Source: Mycolicibacterium sp. HK-90
GTDB taxonomy: Bacteria > Actinomycetota > Actinomycetes > Mycobacteriales > Mycobacteriaceae
Direction: 5' to 3'
Length of the DNA stretch: 64,000 bases
Assembly (NCBI RefSeq): GCF_030486405.1
Contig: NZ_CP129613.1
Location: forward strand, 5,642,001 to 5,706,000
Part shown: positions 50,175 to 58,606 of the stretch, piece after piece
How positions within the stretch are numbered: position 1 is the first letter of the stretch
Layout of the letters: each line of letters starts with the position of its first letter
Translations under genes and position numbers: made by a program
The notes under the pieces: model-generated
Told to the model about the DNA's origin: nothing
What the model saw: only the letters and a program-made list of their open reading frames with translations
The model's database searches: none

Positions 50175-51779
50175 ATGAGAGTCATGGCGCAGCTCGCGAT
50201 GGTGATGAACCTCGACAAGTGCATCGGCTGCCACACCTGCAGCGTCACCTGCAAGCAGGCGTGGACGAACCGCAGCGGTGTGGAGTACGTGTGGTTCAAC
50301 AACGTGGAAACCCGCCCCGGGCAAGGATATCCACGCCAGTACCAGGACCAGGAGAAGTGGAAGGGCGGCTGGACGCTGACCAAGCGCGGCAAGCTGACCC
50401 TCAAGTCCGGCTCGCGGTTCAAACGGCTGCTGAACATCTTCGCCAACCCTGACCTGCCCACGGTTTCGGACTACTACGACCCCTGGACGTACGACTACGA
50501 GAACCTGCTGTCGGCGCCGGCCATGGACACCACACCCGTCGCCCGTCCGAAGTCGCTGATCACCGGACGCGACACCAAGGTCACCTGGGGCGCCAACTGG
50601 GACGATGACCTGGGCGGTGGGCCAGAGCAGGTGAGCCGGGATCCGTTGCTGGCCAAGGTCGCTGAAATATCGGACAAGGTCAAGCTCGAGTTCGAACAGA
50701 CCTTCATGTTCTACCTGCCGCGGATCTGCGAGCACTGCCTGAACCCGTCCTGTGCGGCATCGTGCCCGTCCGGCGCGATCTACAAGCGCTCGGAAGACGG
50801 CATCGTGCTGGTGGACCAGGACAAGTGCCGGGGCTGGCGACAGTGCGTGACCGGATGCCCGTACAAGAAGATCTACTTCAACCACAAGACCGGCAAGGCC
50901 GAGAAGTGCACGTTCTGCTATCCGCGCGTCGAGGTCGGCATCCCCACGGTGTGCTCGGAGACCTGCGTCGGGCGGCTCCGCTACATCGGCGTGATGCTCT
51001 ACGACGCGGATGCGGTACTGGAGGCGGCGTCGGTCACCGAGGACCAGGACCTCTACCCGTCACAGCTCGGCGTGTTCCTCAATCCGCACGATCCGCGCGT
51101 CGTCGCCGAAGCCGAGCGCGCCGGCATCTCACCCGAATGGATCGAGGCCGCCCAGAACTCACCGGTGTACCGACTGATCGTCGACTACCAGGTGGCACTG
51201 CCCCTGCATCCGGAATACCGGACCATGCCGATGGTCTGGTACGTGCCGCCGCTGTCGCCGGTGGTGGACATCCTCAAGGAGACCGGCCACGACGGAGAGA
51301 ACAAGAACAACCTGTTCGGCGCCATCGACACGCTGCGCATCCCGGTGGAGTACCTGGCCGAGTTGTTCACCGCGGGCGATGTCGGGCCGGTCCGGGCCTC
51401 ACTACAGCGGCTGGCGGCGATGCGCGCCTACATGCGCGCGGCCAATCTCGGCGAGGAGTTCGACGAGACCATCCCCGAATCGGTGCGCCTGAGCGGCGAC
51501 GAGATCGAGTCGATGTACCGGCTGCTGGCCATCGCCAAATATCAGGACCGGTACGTCATCCCGACCGGGGCCGGGTCCGATGCCCACCGCCTCGACGCGC
51601 TGGCCACCGGCTGCAGCCTGGACGGTGACGGCGGACCGGGAATGACCGCGTTCGACACCATGGTGGACAAGTTCCACCTGACCCACACCAATGACGCTGT
51701 TCCGCAGGGTGATCCGACCCGGGTCAATCTGCTCAACTGGGACGGCCGGAGCACAGACGGGTTGTTGCCGACCACATGA
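50175..51779 (+). CDS. narH: Respiratory nitrate reductase beta subunit NarH
   Basis: A 534-aa iron-sulphur protein that passes electrons from NarI to NarG. Four cluster motifs are present: CIGCHTCSVTCKQAW, CEHCLNPSCAASCPSG, CRGWRQCVTGCPYKK and CTFCYPR with CSETC. The Trp in CRGWRQC replaces a cysteine and marks the [3Fe-4S] cluster, as in known NarH. ATG 50175 has GGAG seven bases upstream; the longer frame from 50160 overlaps narG. Its stop overlaps the narJ ATG. Confidence 0.96.
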   Translation: MRVMAQLAMVMNLDKCIGCHTCSVTCKQAWTNRSGVEYVWFNNVETRPGQGYPRQYQDQEKWKGGWTLTKRGKLTLKSGSRFKRLLNIFANPDLPTVSDYYDPWTYDYENLLSAPAMDTTPVARPKSLITGRDTKVTWGANWDDDLGGGPEQVSRDPLLAKVAEISDKVKLEFEQTFMFYLPRICEHCLNPSCAASCPSGAIYKRSEDGIVLVDQDKCRGWRQCVTGCPYKKIYFNHKTGKAEKCTFCYPRVEVGIPTVCSETCVGRLRYIGVMLYDADAVLEAASVTEDQDLYPSQLGVFLNPHDPRVVAEAERAGISPEWIEAAQNSPVYRLIVDYQVALPLHPEYRTMPMVWYVPPLSPVVDILKETGHDGENKNNLFGAIDTLRIPVEYLAELFTAGDVGPVRASLQRLAAMRAYMRAANLGEEFDETIPESVRLSGDEIESMYRLLAIAKYQDRYVIPTGAGSDAHRLDALATGCSLDGDGGPGMTAFDTMVDKFHLTHTNDAVPQGDPTRVNLLNWDGRSTDGLLPTT

Positions 51780-52456
51780 AGCTACTCACCCTCGGTCGCA
51801 GAACAGGCACGGGTTCCGCCCTGTCCGAGCGCCAGCAGCGTCTGGTGTGGCGCATCGCCGCGCTGTTGCTCGACTACCCGACAGCCGAAACCGCCGCGCT
51901 CATCAGTCAACTGGATGCAGCCGCAGCGGATCTTCCCGAGGCGGCACGTGGGCCGCTGACGGAGTTCCTGCGGCAGTTCGGCGACACCGATCCGATGCGG
52001 CGGGCGTCGAACTATGTCGAGACGTTCGACATGCAACGACGCAGCAGCCTGCACCTGACCTACTACGCCTACGGCGACACCCGCAAGCGCGGTATGGCGC
52101 TGCTGCGGTTCAAGCACGCCTACCGCCAGGCAGGCCTGGAGGTAGGCGACTTGGAGAATTCCGAGCTGCCCGACTACCTGCCCATGGTGCTCGAGTTCGC
52201 CGCGACGGTCGATCAAGTCCAAGGCGAACGGCTGCTGGCCGAGCACGTCCCGGTGCTCGAACTCCTACGGCTTTCCCTGCAGGACAACGAGTCCTACTAC
52301 GCCGGGCTGCTCGCCGCGATCCTGACCACCCTGCCCCCGGTGAACAGCGCCGACCGTCGCCGCATCGCACAGCTCGCCGCGGAGGGCCCACCCGACGAGG
52401 ACGTCGGCCTCGACCCGTTCGCGATGGACCCGATGGCTTCCGGAGGTACCCAATGA
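51776..52456 (+). CDS. narJ: Nitrate reductase assembly chaperone NarJ
   Basis: A 226-aa all-helical chaperone of the NarJ/TorD family. It is needed for insertion of the molybdenum cofactor and for membrane attachment of NarGH, and is not part of the final enzyme. Recognisable segments are LLLDYPTAETAALISQL, YVETFDMQRRSSLHLTYYAY and DTRKRGMALLRFKHAYRQAG, then ELPDYLPMVLEF. It overlaps narH and narI by four bases on either side. Confidence 0.95.
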   Translation: MKLLTLGRRTGTGSALSERQQRLVWRIAALLLDYPTAETAALISQLDAAAADLPEAARGPLTEFLRQFGDTDPMRRASNYVETFDMQRRSSLHLTYYAYGDTRKRGMALLRFKHAYRQAGLEVGDLENSELPDYLPMVLEFAATVDQVQGERLLAEHVPVLELLRLSLQDNESYYAGLLAAILTTLPPVNSADRRRIAQLAAEGPPDEDVGLDPFAMDPMASGGTQ

Positions 52457-53211
52457 GCACGCTGCCGTTGAGTACCACCCTGTGGATGACCCTGCCGTAC
52501 ATCGCCTTCACCTCGTTCCTGCTCGGACACGTCTGGCGCTACAAGGCGGATCAGTTCGGTTGGACCACAAGGTCTTCGCAGATCTACGAGAGCAGGCTGC
52601 TGCGGCTGGGCAGCCCGCTGTTCCACTTCGGCATCCTCGGTGTGCTGGCCGGGCACGTCGTCGGATTGCTCATCCCGCAGTCGTGGACCGCAGCGGTCGG
52701 AATCTCCGAGCACGTCTACCACCTGATGTCGGTGGGCATGGGATCGATCGCCGGGCTGGCCGTCGTCGCCGGCGTGGCCATCCTGCTCTACCGCCGGATC
52801 ACTGTTCCGGAAGTCCGCACCGCCACCACACTCAACGACAAACTGATGTATCTGCTGCTGGTCGCTGCGTTGGCGACGGGGATGCTGAACACCCTGACCA
52901 ACGTGTTCTCCACCTACAACTACCGCGAGACCGTGTCGCCGTGGTTCCGCAGCCTGTTCACGTTGCACCCGTCGCCGGAGTTGATGGCCGAAACCCCATG
53001 GAGCTTCCAGGCGCATGTGCTGGTGGTGGTCGCCCTGCTCGGCTTCTGGCCGTACACGCGGTTGGTGCACATGTTCAGCGCGCCGATCGGGTATCTGGTG
53101 CGTCCCTTCGTGATCTACCGCAGTCGCGACCCGCAGCGTGCCGGCAAGAACCGTTACGCCAAGGCGTGGGTGACACCCCAGGCCCCACCGCCCCGCAACC
53201 GTTGGGTGTGA
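52453..53211 (+). CDS. narI: Respiratory nitrate reductase gamma subunit NarI
   Basis: A 252-aa membrane cytochrome b that oxidises menaquinol and feeds electrons to NarH. Five hydrophobic segments are visible, starting at TLWMTLPYIAFTSFLLGHVW. Histidines that can bind the two hemes are in LGHVWRYK, LFHFGILGVLAGHVVG and FQAHVLVVVALLGFWPYTRLVH. ATG 52453 overlaps the narJ stop; the frame is open upstream across narJ but that part is out of register with the family. Last gene of the operon. Confidence 0.95.
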   Translation: MSTLPLSTTLWMTLPYIAFTSFLLGHVWRYKADQFGWTTRSSQIYESRLLRLGSPLFHFGILGVLAGHVVGLLIPQSWTAAVGISEHVYHLMSVGMGSIAGLAVVAGVAILLYRRITVPEVRTATTLNDKLMYLLLVAALATGMLNTLTNVFSTYNYRETVSPWFRSLFTLHPSPELMAETPWSFQAHVLVVVALLGFWPYTRLVHMFSAPIGYLVRPFVIYRSRDPQRAGKNRYAKAWVTPQAPPPRNRWV

Positions 53212-53227
53212 GCCACATCAGCTGAAA

Positions 53228-53267
53228 CACAAAGTGCCCCAAATCCATTGATTTGGGGCACTTTGTG
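53228..53267. terminator. Bidirectional terminator, 18-bp perfect stem
   Basis: CACAAAGTGCCCCAAATC (53228-53245) and its exact complement at 53250-53267, loop CATT. It separates the converging narI and fadA6. It shares the core TGCCCCAAATC/GATTTGGGGCA with the terminator at 39793-39830. Confidence 0.9.
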
Positions 53268-53285
53268 GTGAAGCTACGCAGCGAC

Positions 53286-54434
53286 TCAGAGGCGCTCGAT
53301 GATGGTGACGTTCGCGGTGCCGCCGCCCTCGCACATGGTCTGCAGACCGTAGCGGCCGCCGGTGCGCTCCAGGGTGTTCAGCATGGTGGCGAACAGCTTG
53401 GCGCCGGTGGCGCCGAGCGGGTGGCCCAGGGCGATGGCGCCGCCGCTCGGGTTGACCTTCGCCGGATCGGCCTTGGTCTCCTTGAGCCAGGCCAGCACGA
53501 CCGGCGCGAAGGCCTCGTTGATCTCGACGGTGTCGATGTCATCGATCGTCAGTCCGGTCTTCTCCAGCGCGTACTGCGTGGCCGGGATCGGGCCGGTCAG
53601 CATCATCACCGGATCATCGCCACGGGCGCTGATGTGGTGGATCCGGGCCCGGGGCTTCAGGTTGTATTTGTTGACCGCTTCCTCGGAAGCCAGCAGCACG
53701 GCCGCCGCACCATCGGAGATTTGGCTGGCCAACGCGGCCGTCAAGCGACCGCCCTCGACGAGCGGCTTCAGCGAGGCGAGCTTCTCCAGCGTCGACTCAC
53801 GCGGGCCCTCGTCGACACCGAAGTCCCCGACCGGGACGATCTCGTTGTCGAAGTGCCCGTTGCGGATCGCGGCGAACGCGCGCTGATGGCTGTTGTAGGC
53901 GAACTCCTCCATCTCCTCGCGGGAGATGTCCCACTTCTCGGCGATCAGTTCCGAACCGCGAAACTGGGAGATCTCCTGATCGCCGTAGCGGTGCAGCCAG
54001 CTCTTGGATTCGTTTGTGGGCGAGGTGAATCCGAATTCCTTACCGACCACCATGGCCGAGGAGATCGGGATCCAGCTCATGTTCTGCATGCCGCCGGCCA
54101 GGATCAGGTCGGCCGTGCCGGACATGATGGCCTGGGCGCCAAAGGAAATGGCCTGCTGGCTCGAACCGCACTGTCGGTCGACGGTCACGCCCGGGACGGC
54201 CTCGGGGTATCCGGCGGCCAGCCACGTCAGCCGGCCGATATTGCCGGCCTGGCCACCGATGGCGTCGACACAGCCGACGATGACGTCGTCCACCGCACCC
54301 GGGTCGACGTCGTTGCGGTCGAAGATGGCGCGGAACGCATGGACACCGAGGTCGATCGGATGCACCTGCGCCAGCGAGCCGTTCTTCTTTCCGACCGGCG
54401 TGCGCACCGCGTCGACGATGTATGCCTCAGGCAT
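53286..54434 (-). CDS. fadA6: Acetyl-CoA acetyltransferase FadA6
   Basis: A 382-aa thiolase of the KstR2 regulon that acts on the small ring-derived CoA esters after IpdAB. The nucleophile is in DRQCGSSQQAISFG (about residue 90), the His site is [17 protein letters not shown] and the second Cys is MCEGGGTANVTI. EINEAFAPVVLAW is conserved. The frame stays open to 55067 across the neighbouring gene, but the thiolase fold starts at ATG 54434 (MPEAYIVDAVRTP). Position next to kstR2 matches Rv3556c. Confidence 0.94.
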   Translation of the reverse strand: MPEAYIVDAVRTPVGKKNGSLAQVHPIDLGVHAFRAIFDRNDVDPGAVDDVIVGCVDAIGGQAGNIGRLTWLAAGYPEAVPGVTVDRQCGSSQQAISFGAQAIMSGTADLILAGGMQNMSWIPISSAMVVGKEFGFTSPTNESKSWLHRYGDQEISQFRGSELIAEKWDISREEMEEFAYNSHQRAFAAIRNGHFDNEIVPVGDFGVDEGPRESTLEKLASLKPLVEGGRLTAALASQISDGAAAVLLASEEAVNKYNLKPRARIHHISARGDDPVMMLTGPIPATQYALEKTGLTIDDIDTVEINEAFAPVVLAWLKETKADPAKVNPSGGAIALGHPLGATGAKLFATMLNTLERTGGRYGLQTMCEGGGTANVTIIERL

Positions 54435-54451
54435 TGTTTGTCTCCTTTGAC

Positions 54452-55057
54452 CTAACGGGCGGCGGTGATTCCGCCGAGGACGATGGCGAGGTATTGCCGG
54501 CCGACCTCTTCGGCCGAGAGCGGGCCGCCCGGTTGATACCAGCGGACCGAAACCCAGGTGGTGTCGCGGATGAACCGGTAGACCAGGTCGACGTCGATGT
54601 CCTGACGGAATGAGCCGTCGGTAATGCCCTGCTGCAGGATGTCGATCCACATCTTGCGCTGTTCGCGGTTGCGCTCGTCGACGAAGCCGAACTGCGGGAT
54701 GGCCGACAGTCGCTTGGCCTCGTCCTGGTAGATGACCACCTGGGCATGCCGGTGTTCGATCGCCTCGAACGAGGCCATGAACAGGCCGGTGAGCCGGCCC
54801 AGCGGCGTGGTCTCGGTGTCGAGAATCTGCTGGTAGCGGGCGAAAAGCCAGTCCAGGAAGTCCTTGAGCACCTCTTCGACCATCTGCTCTTTGGACTTGA
54901 AGTGGTGGTAGAGGCTGCCGGACAGAATTCCTGCGGAGTCGGCGATATCGCGGACCGTCGTCGCCTTCAGGCCGCGTTCGGCAAACATCGTTGCGGCAAG
55001 ATCGAGAAGCTCGTCGCGTCTGCTCGCCGGCTGGGCGGGTGTGTCCCCCATCGCCAC
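54452..55057 (-). CDS. kstR2: TetR-family repressor KstR2
   Basis: A 201-aa TetR regulator that represses the HIP/ring C-D catabolic genes until a HIP-CoA ligand binds. The helix-turn-helix is ATTVRDIADSAGILSGSLYH followed by HFKSKEQMVEEV (residues 30-65). The ligand domain contains HAQVVIYQDEAKRL and RFIRDTTWVSVRWYQPGGPL. GTG 55057 or ATG 55051 may be the start. The KstR2 box at 55067-55080 lies just upstream, so it should repress itself together with fadA6, which follows 17 bases after. Matches Rv3557c. Confidence 0.94.
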   Translation of the reverse strand: MAMGDTPAQPASRRDELLDLAATMFAERGLKATTVRDIADSAGILSGSLYHHFKSKEQMVEEVLKDFLDWLFARYQQILDTETTPLGRLTGLFMASFEAIEHRHAQVVIYQDEAKRLSAIPQFGFVDERNREQRKMWIDILQQGITDGSFRQDIDVDLVYRFIRDTTWVSVRWYQPGGPLSAEEVGRQYLAIVLGGITAAR

Positions 55058-55066
55058 AGCATAGCA

Positions 55067-55080
55067 ACCAAGCGCTTGCT
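55067..55080. promoter_or_regulatory. KstR2 operator upstream of kstR2
   Basis: ACCAAGCGCTTGCT fits AnCAAGnnCTTGnT. It lies nine bases from the GTG start, so bound repressor would block transcription start. Confidence 0.8.
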
Positions 55081-55120
55081 AGGTCACGTGCGGGCGAATC
55101 GTTTCACCATCGGGACGAAA

Positions 55121-55147
55121 AACGGGCCCCACGGCCGGGGACCCGTT
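55121..55147 (-). terminator. Terminator after the cysteine hydrolase gene
   Basis: AACGGGCCCC (55121-55130) pairs with GGGGACCCGTT (55137-55147), with one bulged base. It lies 66 bases after the hydrolase stop on the minus strand. Confidence 0.5.
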
Positions 55148-55212
55148 CATTCTCGATTCGTATCACGCGGGCTGCGGCACCACCCCGACGAGAAGCAGAC
55201 CGACGTTGCCCA

Positions 55213-55971
55213 TCAGCGGGCGACCCACTCCACGAACTGGTCCGAGGTGATCACCGGCGCGAAGAAATTGTTGATCCGCTCGAACGCTGCCCGCTCCTGG
55301 TCGGGCTGGGCCGCACCGGTCGCATCGCCGATCACGATCGGCAAAGGGCCGTGATCGCGGGCCGCGCGCGCATTGCCTTCCACGCACCAATCGAGGTGGA
55401 TCCCGGTGAGCACCACTACCTCCACCCGCTGCCGGCTCAACGCTCCTGGCAGATCGGTGCCGACGAACGCCGTCTGCAGCGCCTTTTCATACAACTCGTT
55501 GTCGCCGGGCTCAACCAGCTCACGCAATTCGCCCACGAGTTCGTTGTCCCAGGCGATCTGCTCGGGGGTGGCGTCGATGTGGCCGGTCCAGCCGTCGTAC
55601 TGCACCCGGTCGAAATCGGTCTTCGGGTAGTCGTCGCGGAACACCGAGAACCCGATCCAGTTGAACGACACGAAGTTCGGCGCTGAACGCGCCGCCTTCG
55701 CCACCTTCACGGTTGCCTCAAGACTGCCGCGGAACGCATGCCCTTCGGCGTATTGGACCCCGCCCGGTTCGTACAGCGAGTTGGACTGGCTGATCGACAG
55801 GAATGCAGCGGGCCGGGACAGGATCTCGCGGAAGTCCAGCCCCTCCCACTGCTTGGCCAGCGGCGGGATGGCAGCGCGGTTGTCGGCCGGGTAGCCGAGC
55901 TCCCGAGGGTCGAGCGCAATCGGATCCAGCGGAGTGGTTCGAGAGGAGCTCTCGACGGGGAGTGCGGTCAC
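55213..55971 (-). CDS. Isochorismatase-like cysteine hydrolase
   Basis: A 252-aa protein of the isochorismatase/nicotinamidase superfamily. The conserved strand-turn with the nucleophile is VVVLTGIHLDWCVEGNARAA, with Cys near residue 195. An N-terminal extension of about 70 residues (LGYPADNRAAIPPLAKQWEG) is longer than in simple nicotinamidases, and the substrate cannot be named. GTG 55971 is chosen because GAAGG lies eight bases upstream; the frame is open to 56070 but that part looks untranslated. It stands alone, between kstR2 and the two-component operon, with a hairpin behind it. Confidence 0.82.
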   Translation of the reverse strand: MTALPVESSSRTTPLDPIALDPRELGYPADNRAAIPPLAKQWEGLDFREILSRPAAFLSISQSNSLYEPGGVQYAEGHAFRGSLEATVKVAKAARSAPNFVSFNWIGFSVFRDDYPKTDFDRVQYDGWTGHIDATPEQIAWDNELVGELRELVEPGDNELYEKALQTAFVGTDLPGALSRQRVEVVVLTGIHLDWCVEGNARAARDHGPLPIVIGDATGAAQPDQERAAFERINNFFAPVITSDQFVEWVAR

Positions 55972-56036
55972 ACGGCATACCTTCGGCCGATGGCCGCCGG
56001 CACGACAGCCTTTGAATCGGCGCGATTCTGGGCGGG

Positions 56037-57578
56037 CTACCGGTAGTCGTATGACCAGTACTCCGAGCAATACTCCGGTAGATCGGTCACCACCGGTCGG
56101 TCAGCCCGCGACCGCGACAGATTGAACTCATACCACGGGTCCGAATCCGGACCATCAGATCGCACGCAGGCCCGGATGTGCGCGGGCAGGCGGTGCAGCG
56201 CGGGATCGATGTCAGAGGACAACCCGGACAGATACTCGGCGTCGAGCGCGCCGGTCTGCTCGAAGCGGTCGATGTTGCGATCGGCGACGAGCCGCTCGGG
56301 ATTGAGTGCCGCCAGACCGAGCAGCGCCACCACCCCGGCCACCAGCACCGCGTGCGGCAGCCACCGCCCCGACATTCGGATCCCGGTCGCGGCCACGAGC
56401 AGGAACACCGCGCCCAGCCACAGTTCGATGGTCACCACCATGACCCGATCGGTGCTGAAGCCGTATGCCTGCTGGTACAGCCACATCCGGTGAATCGCCG
56501 AGATCACCACGACAACGGATGTGGCGCACAGGACTCCGACCAGCGCCCGCAGCACCCGGCGATCGCCGGCGTCCGCCCGGCCGGCGACCCGGATCACCAC
56601 CGCGAGCACCAGCAGAGTCAGCGTCGACACCCACAGCAGCTGCCAGAATCCCTGCCTGGCGTACTCGGCGTACGTCAACCCTTCGGTTTCCAGCACGTGG
56701 GTGTGACCGCCGAACAGCACCGCCGCTTGCACCACCACAAACGCGATGAACAATGCGTCGAGCACCCCGAGCGGCAGCGCCCACTCCCACCGCGGGACCG
56801 GCTTCATCGGCGACGGGGCCATGGCATCCAGGCGTGGTGGAAACCGCGTCAGGTAGGCACCGCCGAGAACGAACGACGCCACGATCCCGAACACCACGAC
56901 ACGTGCGATGGCCTCGCCGCCGTCGAAGGCCGGTACCAGGTTGCCGACGAAATGCGCGAAAGCCGCGTCCGCCGAGGCGAACAACGCGCCGAACACGACC
57001 ACCAGCACCACGGTGAGACCGATGACGACGGCGATGCGGCCGGGGTTCGCGACGCCCGCCCGGTTCGGCACTCCGCGCCGCACCCAGCCGCCCACCCGAG
57101 CCGGCAAGCCCCACGGCAGAAACGGCCCGGCGAACACCGCGGTCCAGGTCCGTCCGCCGAACAACGTGCACCAGCCGACAATCCAGGCCGCCACGATGCA
57201 CAGCACGCCCAGCCATTCGGCGGCCAGCACGGCGGGAACGGCGAGCAGCGCGAGGGTGAGCCCGATGCCGGCGCACTCCGTGCGCGTGGGCCGACGCTCG
57301 GCGGTGCCGTACACCGCGGCGAACACCATCGTCCCGACGACCAGGTACCCGATGCTGAGCACCGACGGCCGCCACACCGCCGTGCCGATCAGACCGGCGA
57401 CCATCGCGATCATCAGAAGCCGGCGGGGCGCCGAAGCCAGTGGCGCGATCGGCCAGACCCGCCGCGACCACACCGTCCATCCAGGCTCGCCAGAGGTCGG
57501 CAAGGCCGGTCCGATCATCGGCGGTAGCATCCCCTGCTGCCCCGGATAGGGCGGTAACCCCGGGACCATCGTCGTCAT
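56037..57578 (-). CDS. Polytopic membrane protein, DUF4173-like
   Basis: A 513-aa protein with a Pro-rich start (PGLPPYPGQQGMLPP) and about ten hydrophobic segments between residues 45 and 430. The hydrophilic tail of about 90 residues ends EYCSEYWSYDYR. DUF4173-type features are FASADAAFAHFVGNLVPAF, the short RWEWALPLGVLDALF stretch and YAEYARQGFWQLLWVSTLTL with aromatic and acidic residues inside the membrane part. ATG 57578 overlaps the kinase stop as ATGA, so it is made together with the two-component system, perhaps as its output or sensor partner. No biochemical function is known to me. Confidence 0.85.
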   Translation of the reverse strand: MTTMVPGLPPYPGQQGMLPPMIGPALPTSGEPGWTVWSRRVWPIAPLASAPRRLLMIAMVAGLIGTAVWRPSVLSIGYLVVGTMVFAAVYGTAERRPTRTECAGIGLTLALLAVPAVLAAEWLGVLCIVAAWIVGWCTLFGGRTWTAVFAGPFLPWGLPARVGGWVRRGVPNRAGVANPGRIAVVIGLTVVLVVVFGALFASADAAFAHFVGNLVPAFDGGEAIARVVVFGIVASFVLGGAYLTRFPPRLDAMAPSPMKPVPRWEWALPLGVLDALFIAFVVVQAAVLFGGHTHVLETEGLTYAEYARQGFWQLLWVSTLTLLVLAVVIRVAGRADAGDRRVLRALVGVLCATSVVVVISAIHRMWLYQQAYGFSTDRVMVVTIELWLGAVFLLVAATGIRMSGRWLPHAVLVAGVVALLGLAALNPERLVADRNIDRFEQTGALDAEYLSGLSSDIDPALHRLPAHIRACVRSDGPDSDPWYEFNLSRSRADRPVVTDLPEYCSEYWSYDYR

Positions 57579-58606
57579 GCCTGCTCCTCCCCTTGCGCCG
57601 GAATACGGACCCTGATCCGGCAGCCCATCCCGACATCCATCACTTCGATTGAACCGCTGTGTAATTCGACCGCCCACCGGGCGATGGCCAAGCCCAGACC
57701 CGTTCCGCCGTCAGAGGTCGCCCCGCGGGTGAACCGCTCGAAAACGCGTTCCCGCTCGGCGGCAGCGATGCCCGGCCCCTCGTCCGCGACCTCGATTCGC
57801 AGGCCCGAAGGCTCACCCGCCGCCAGCACCATCACCCGACCGGCCGCCCGACTGTGCCGAATCGCGTTGTCCACCAGGTTGACCACGACCTGGCGCAGCC
57901 GCGCCGGATCGGCGACGGCTTTCAGACCCGGCGGGGACACTCTGATGTCCACTGCCACGTCACCCGCCGACACGGAGACGTGCGCGACGGCCTCGTGCAA
58001 GAACTCGTCGACGTCGAACCGGCTGATCTGCAGCGGAATAGCTCCGCCCTCGATTCGGGACAAATCGAGCAGGTTGGTCACCAGCTCGCCGAGGCGTTCG
58101 GTCTGCGACAGCGCCATCCTCATGGTCTCGGCGTCAGGCTCGACCACACCGTCGACCACGTTTTCCAGCACCGCTTGCAGTGCGGTGATGGGAGTCCGCA
58201 GCTCGTGGGACACATTGCCGATCAGCCCGCGCCGATATTCGTCGGCGGCTTCGAGATCAGTCGCCATCTGGTTGAATGCCGTTGCCAGTTGGCCGATCTC
58301 ATCGCGGGAAGTGGCACGTACCCGGAGGCTGTAGTCACCGCGGGCCATCGTCCGTGCTGCCGCCGTCATCTGCCGCAGCGGTGAGGTCATGCCGTGCGCC
58401 AGGAACTGCGTCAGGACCAACGACGTGGCGAGCGCGGCCAGCAGCGCATAGCGGAACTGCCAGCTGGCACCGATCCAGAACGTGAACGACGCCAGCAGGA
58501 TCGCCCCGCCCACCAACAGGCCCGTCTTGACCTTGAAGGACGCGAACGGATCCAACGGCCGGGGCAGCCGGTCCCACACCGCGGTCAGGCGGCCAGCCAC
58601 GCTCAC
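57575..58606 (-). CDS. Two-component sensor histidine kinase
   Basis: A 343-aa membrane kinase. Two hydrophobic helices at about 24-65 are separated by only a few residues, so it has almost no extracellular sensor and may sense the membrane or a partner protein. A HAMP domain follows (TSPLRQMTAAARTMARGDYS). The H-box is NVSHELRTPITALQ, the N-box is VVNLVDNAIRHS, G1 is DEGPGI and G2 is GGTGLGLAIAR. GTG 58606 overlaps the response-regulator stop as GTGA; the longer frame upstream is rejected. Partner of the regulator at 58603-59268. Confidence 0.93.
   Translation of the reverse strand: MSVAGRLTAVWDRLPRPLDPFASFKVKTGLLVGGAILLASFTFWIGASWQFRYALLAALATSLVLTQFLAHGMTSPLRQMTAAARTMARGDYSLRVRATSRDEIGQLATAFNQMATDLEAADEYRRGLIGNVSHELRTPITALQAVLENVVDGVVEPDAETMRMALSQTERLGELVTNLLDLSRIEGGAIPLQISRFDVDEFLHEAVAHVSVSAGDVAVDIRVSPPGLKAVADPARLRQVVVNLVDNAIRHSRAAGRVMVLAAGEPSGLRIEVADEGPGIAAAERERVFERFTRGATSDGGTGLGLAIARWAVELHSGSIEVMDVGMGCRIRVRIPAQGEEQA

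Noticed and set aside
51691..53211. A 506-aa frame joining NarJ and NarI
   Set aside because: The N-terminal part is the wrong frame of narJ; NarI begins at ATG 52453 with its first membrane helix.
53286..55067. A single 593-aa minus frame covering fadA6 and kstR2
   Set aside because: The thiolase begins at 54434, and the upstream part is the wrong frame of kstR2, which has a clean TetR sequence.
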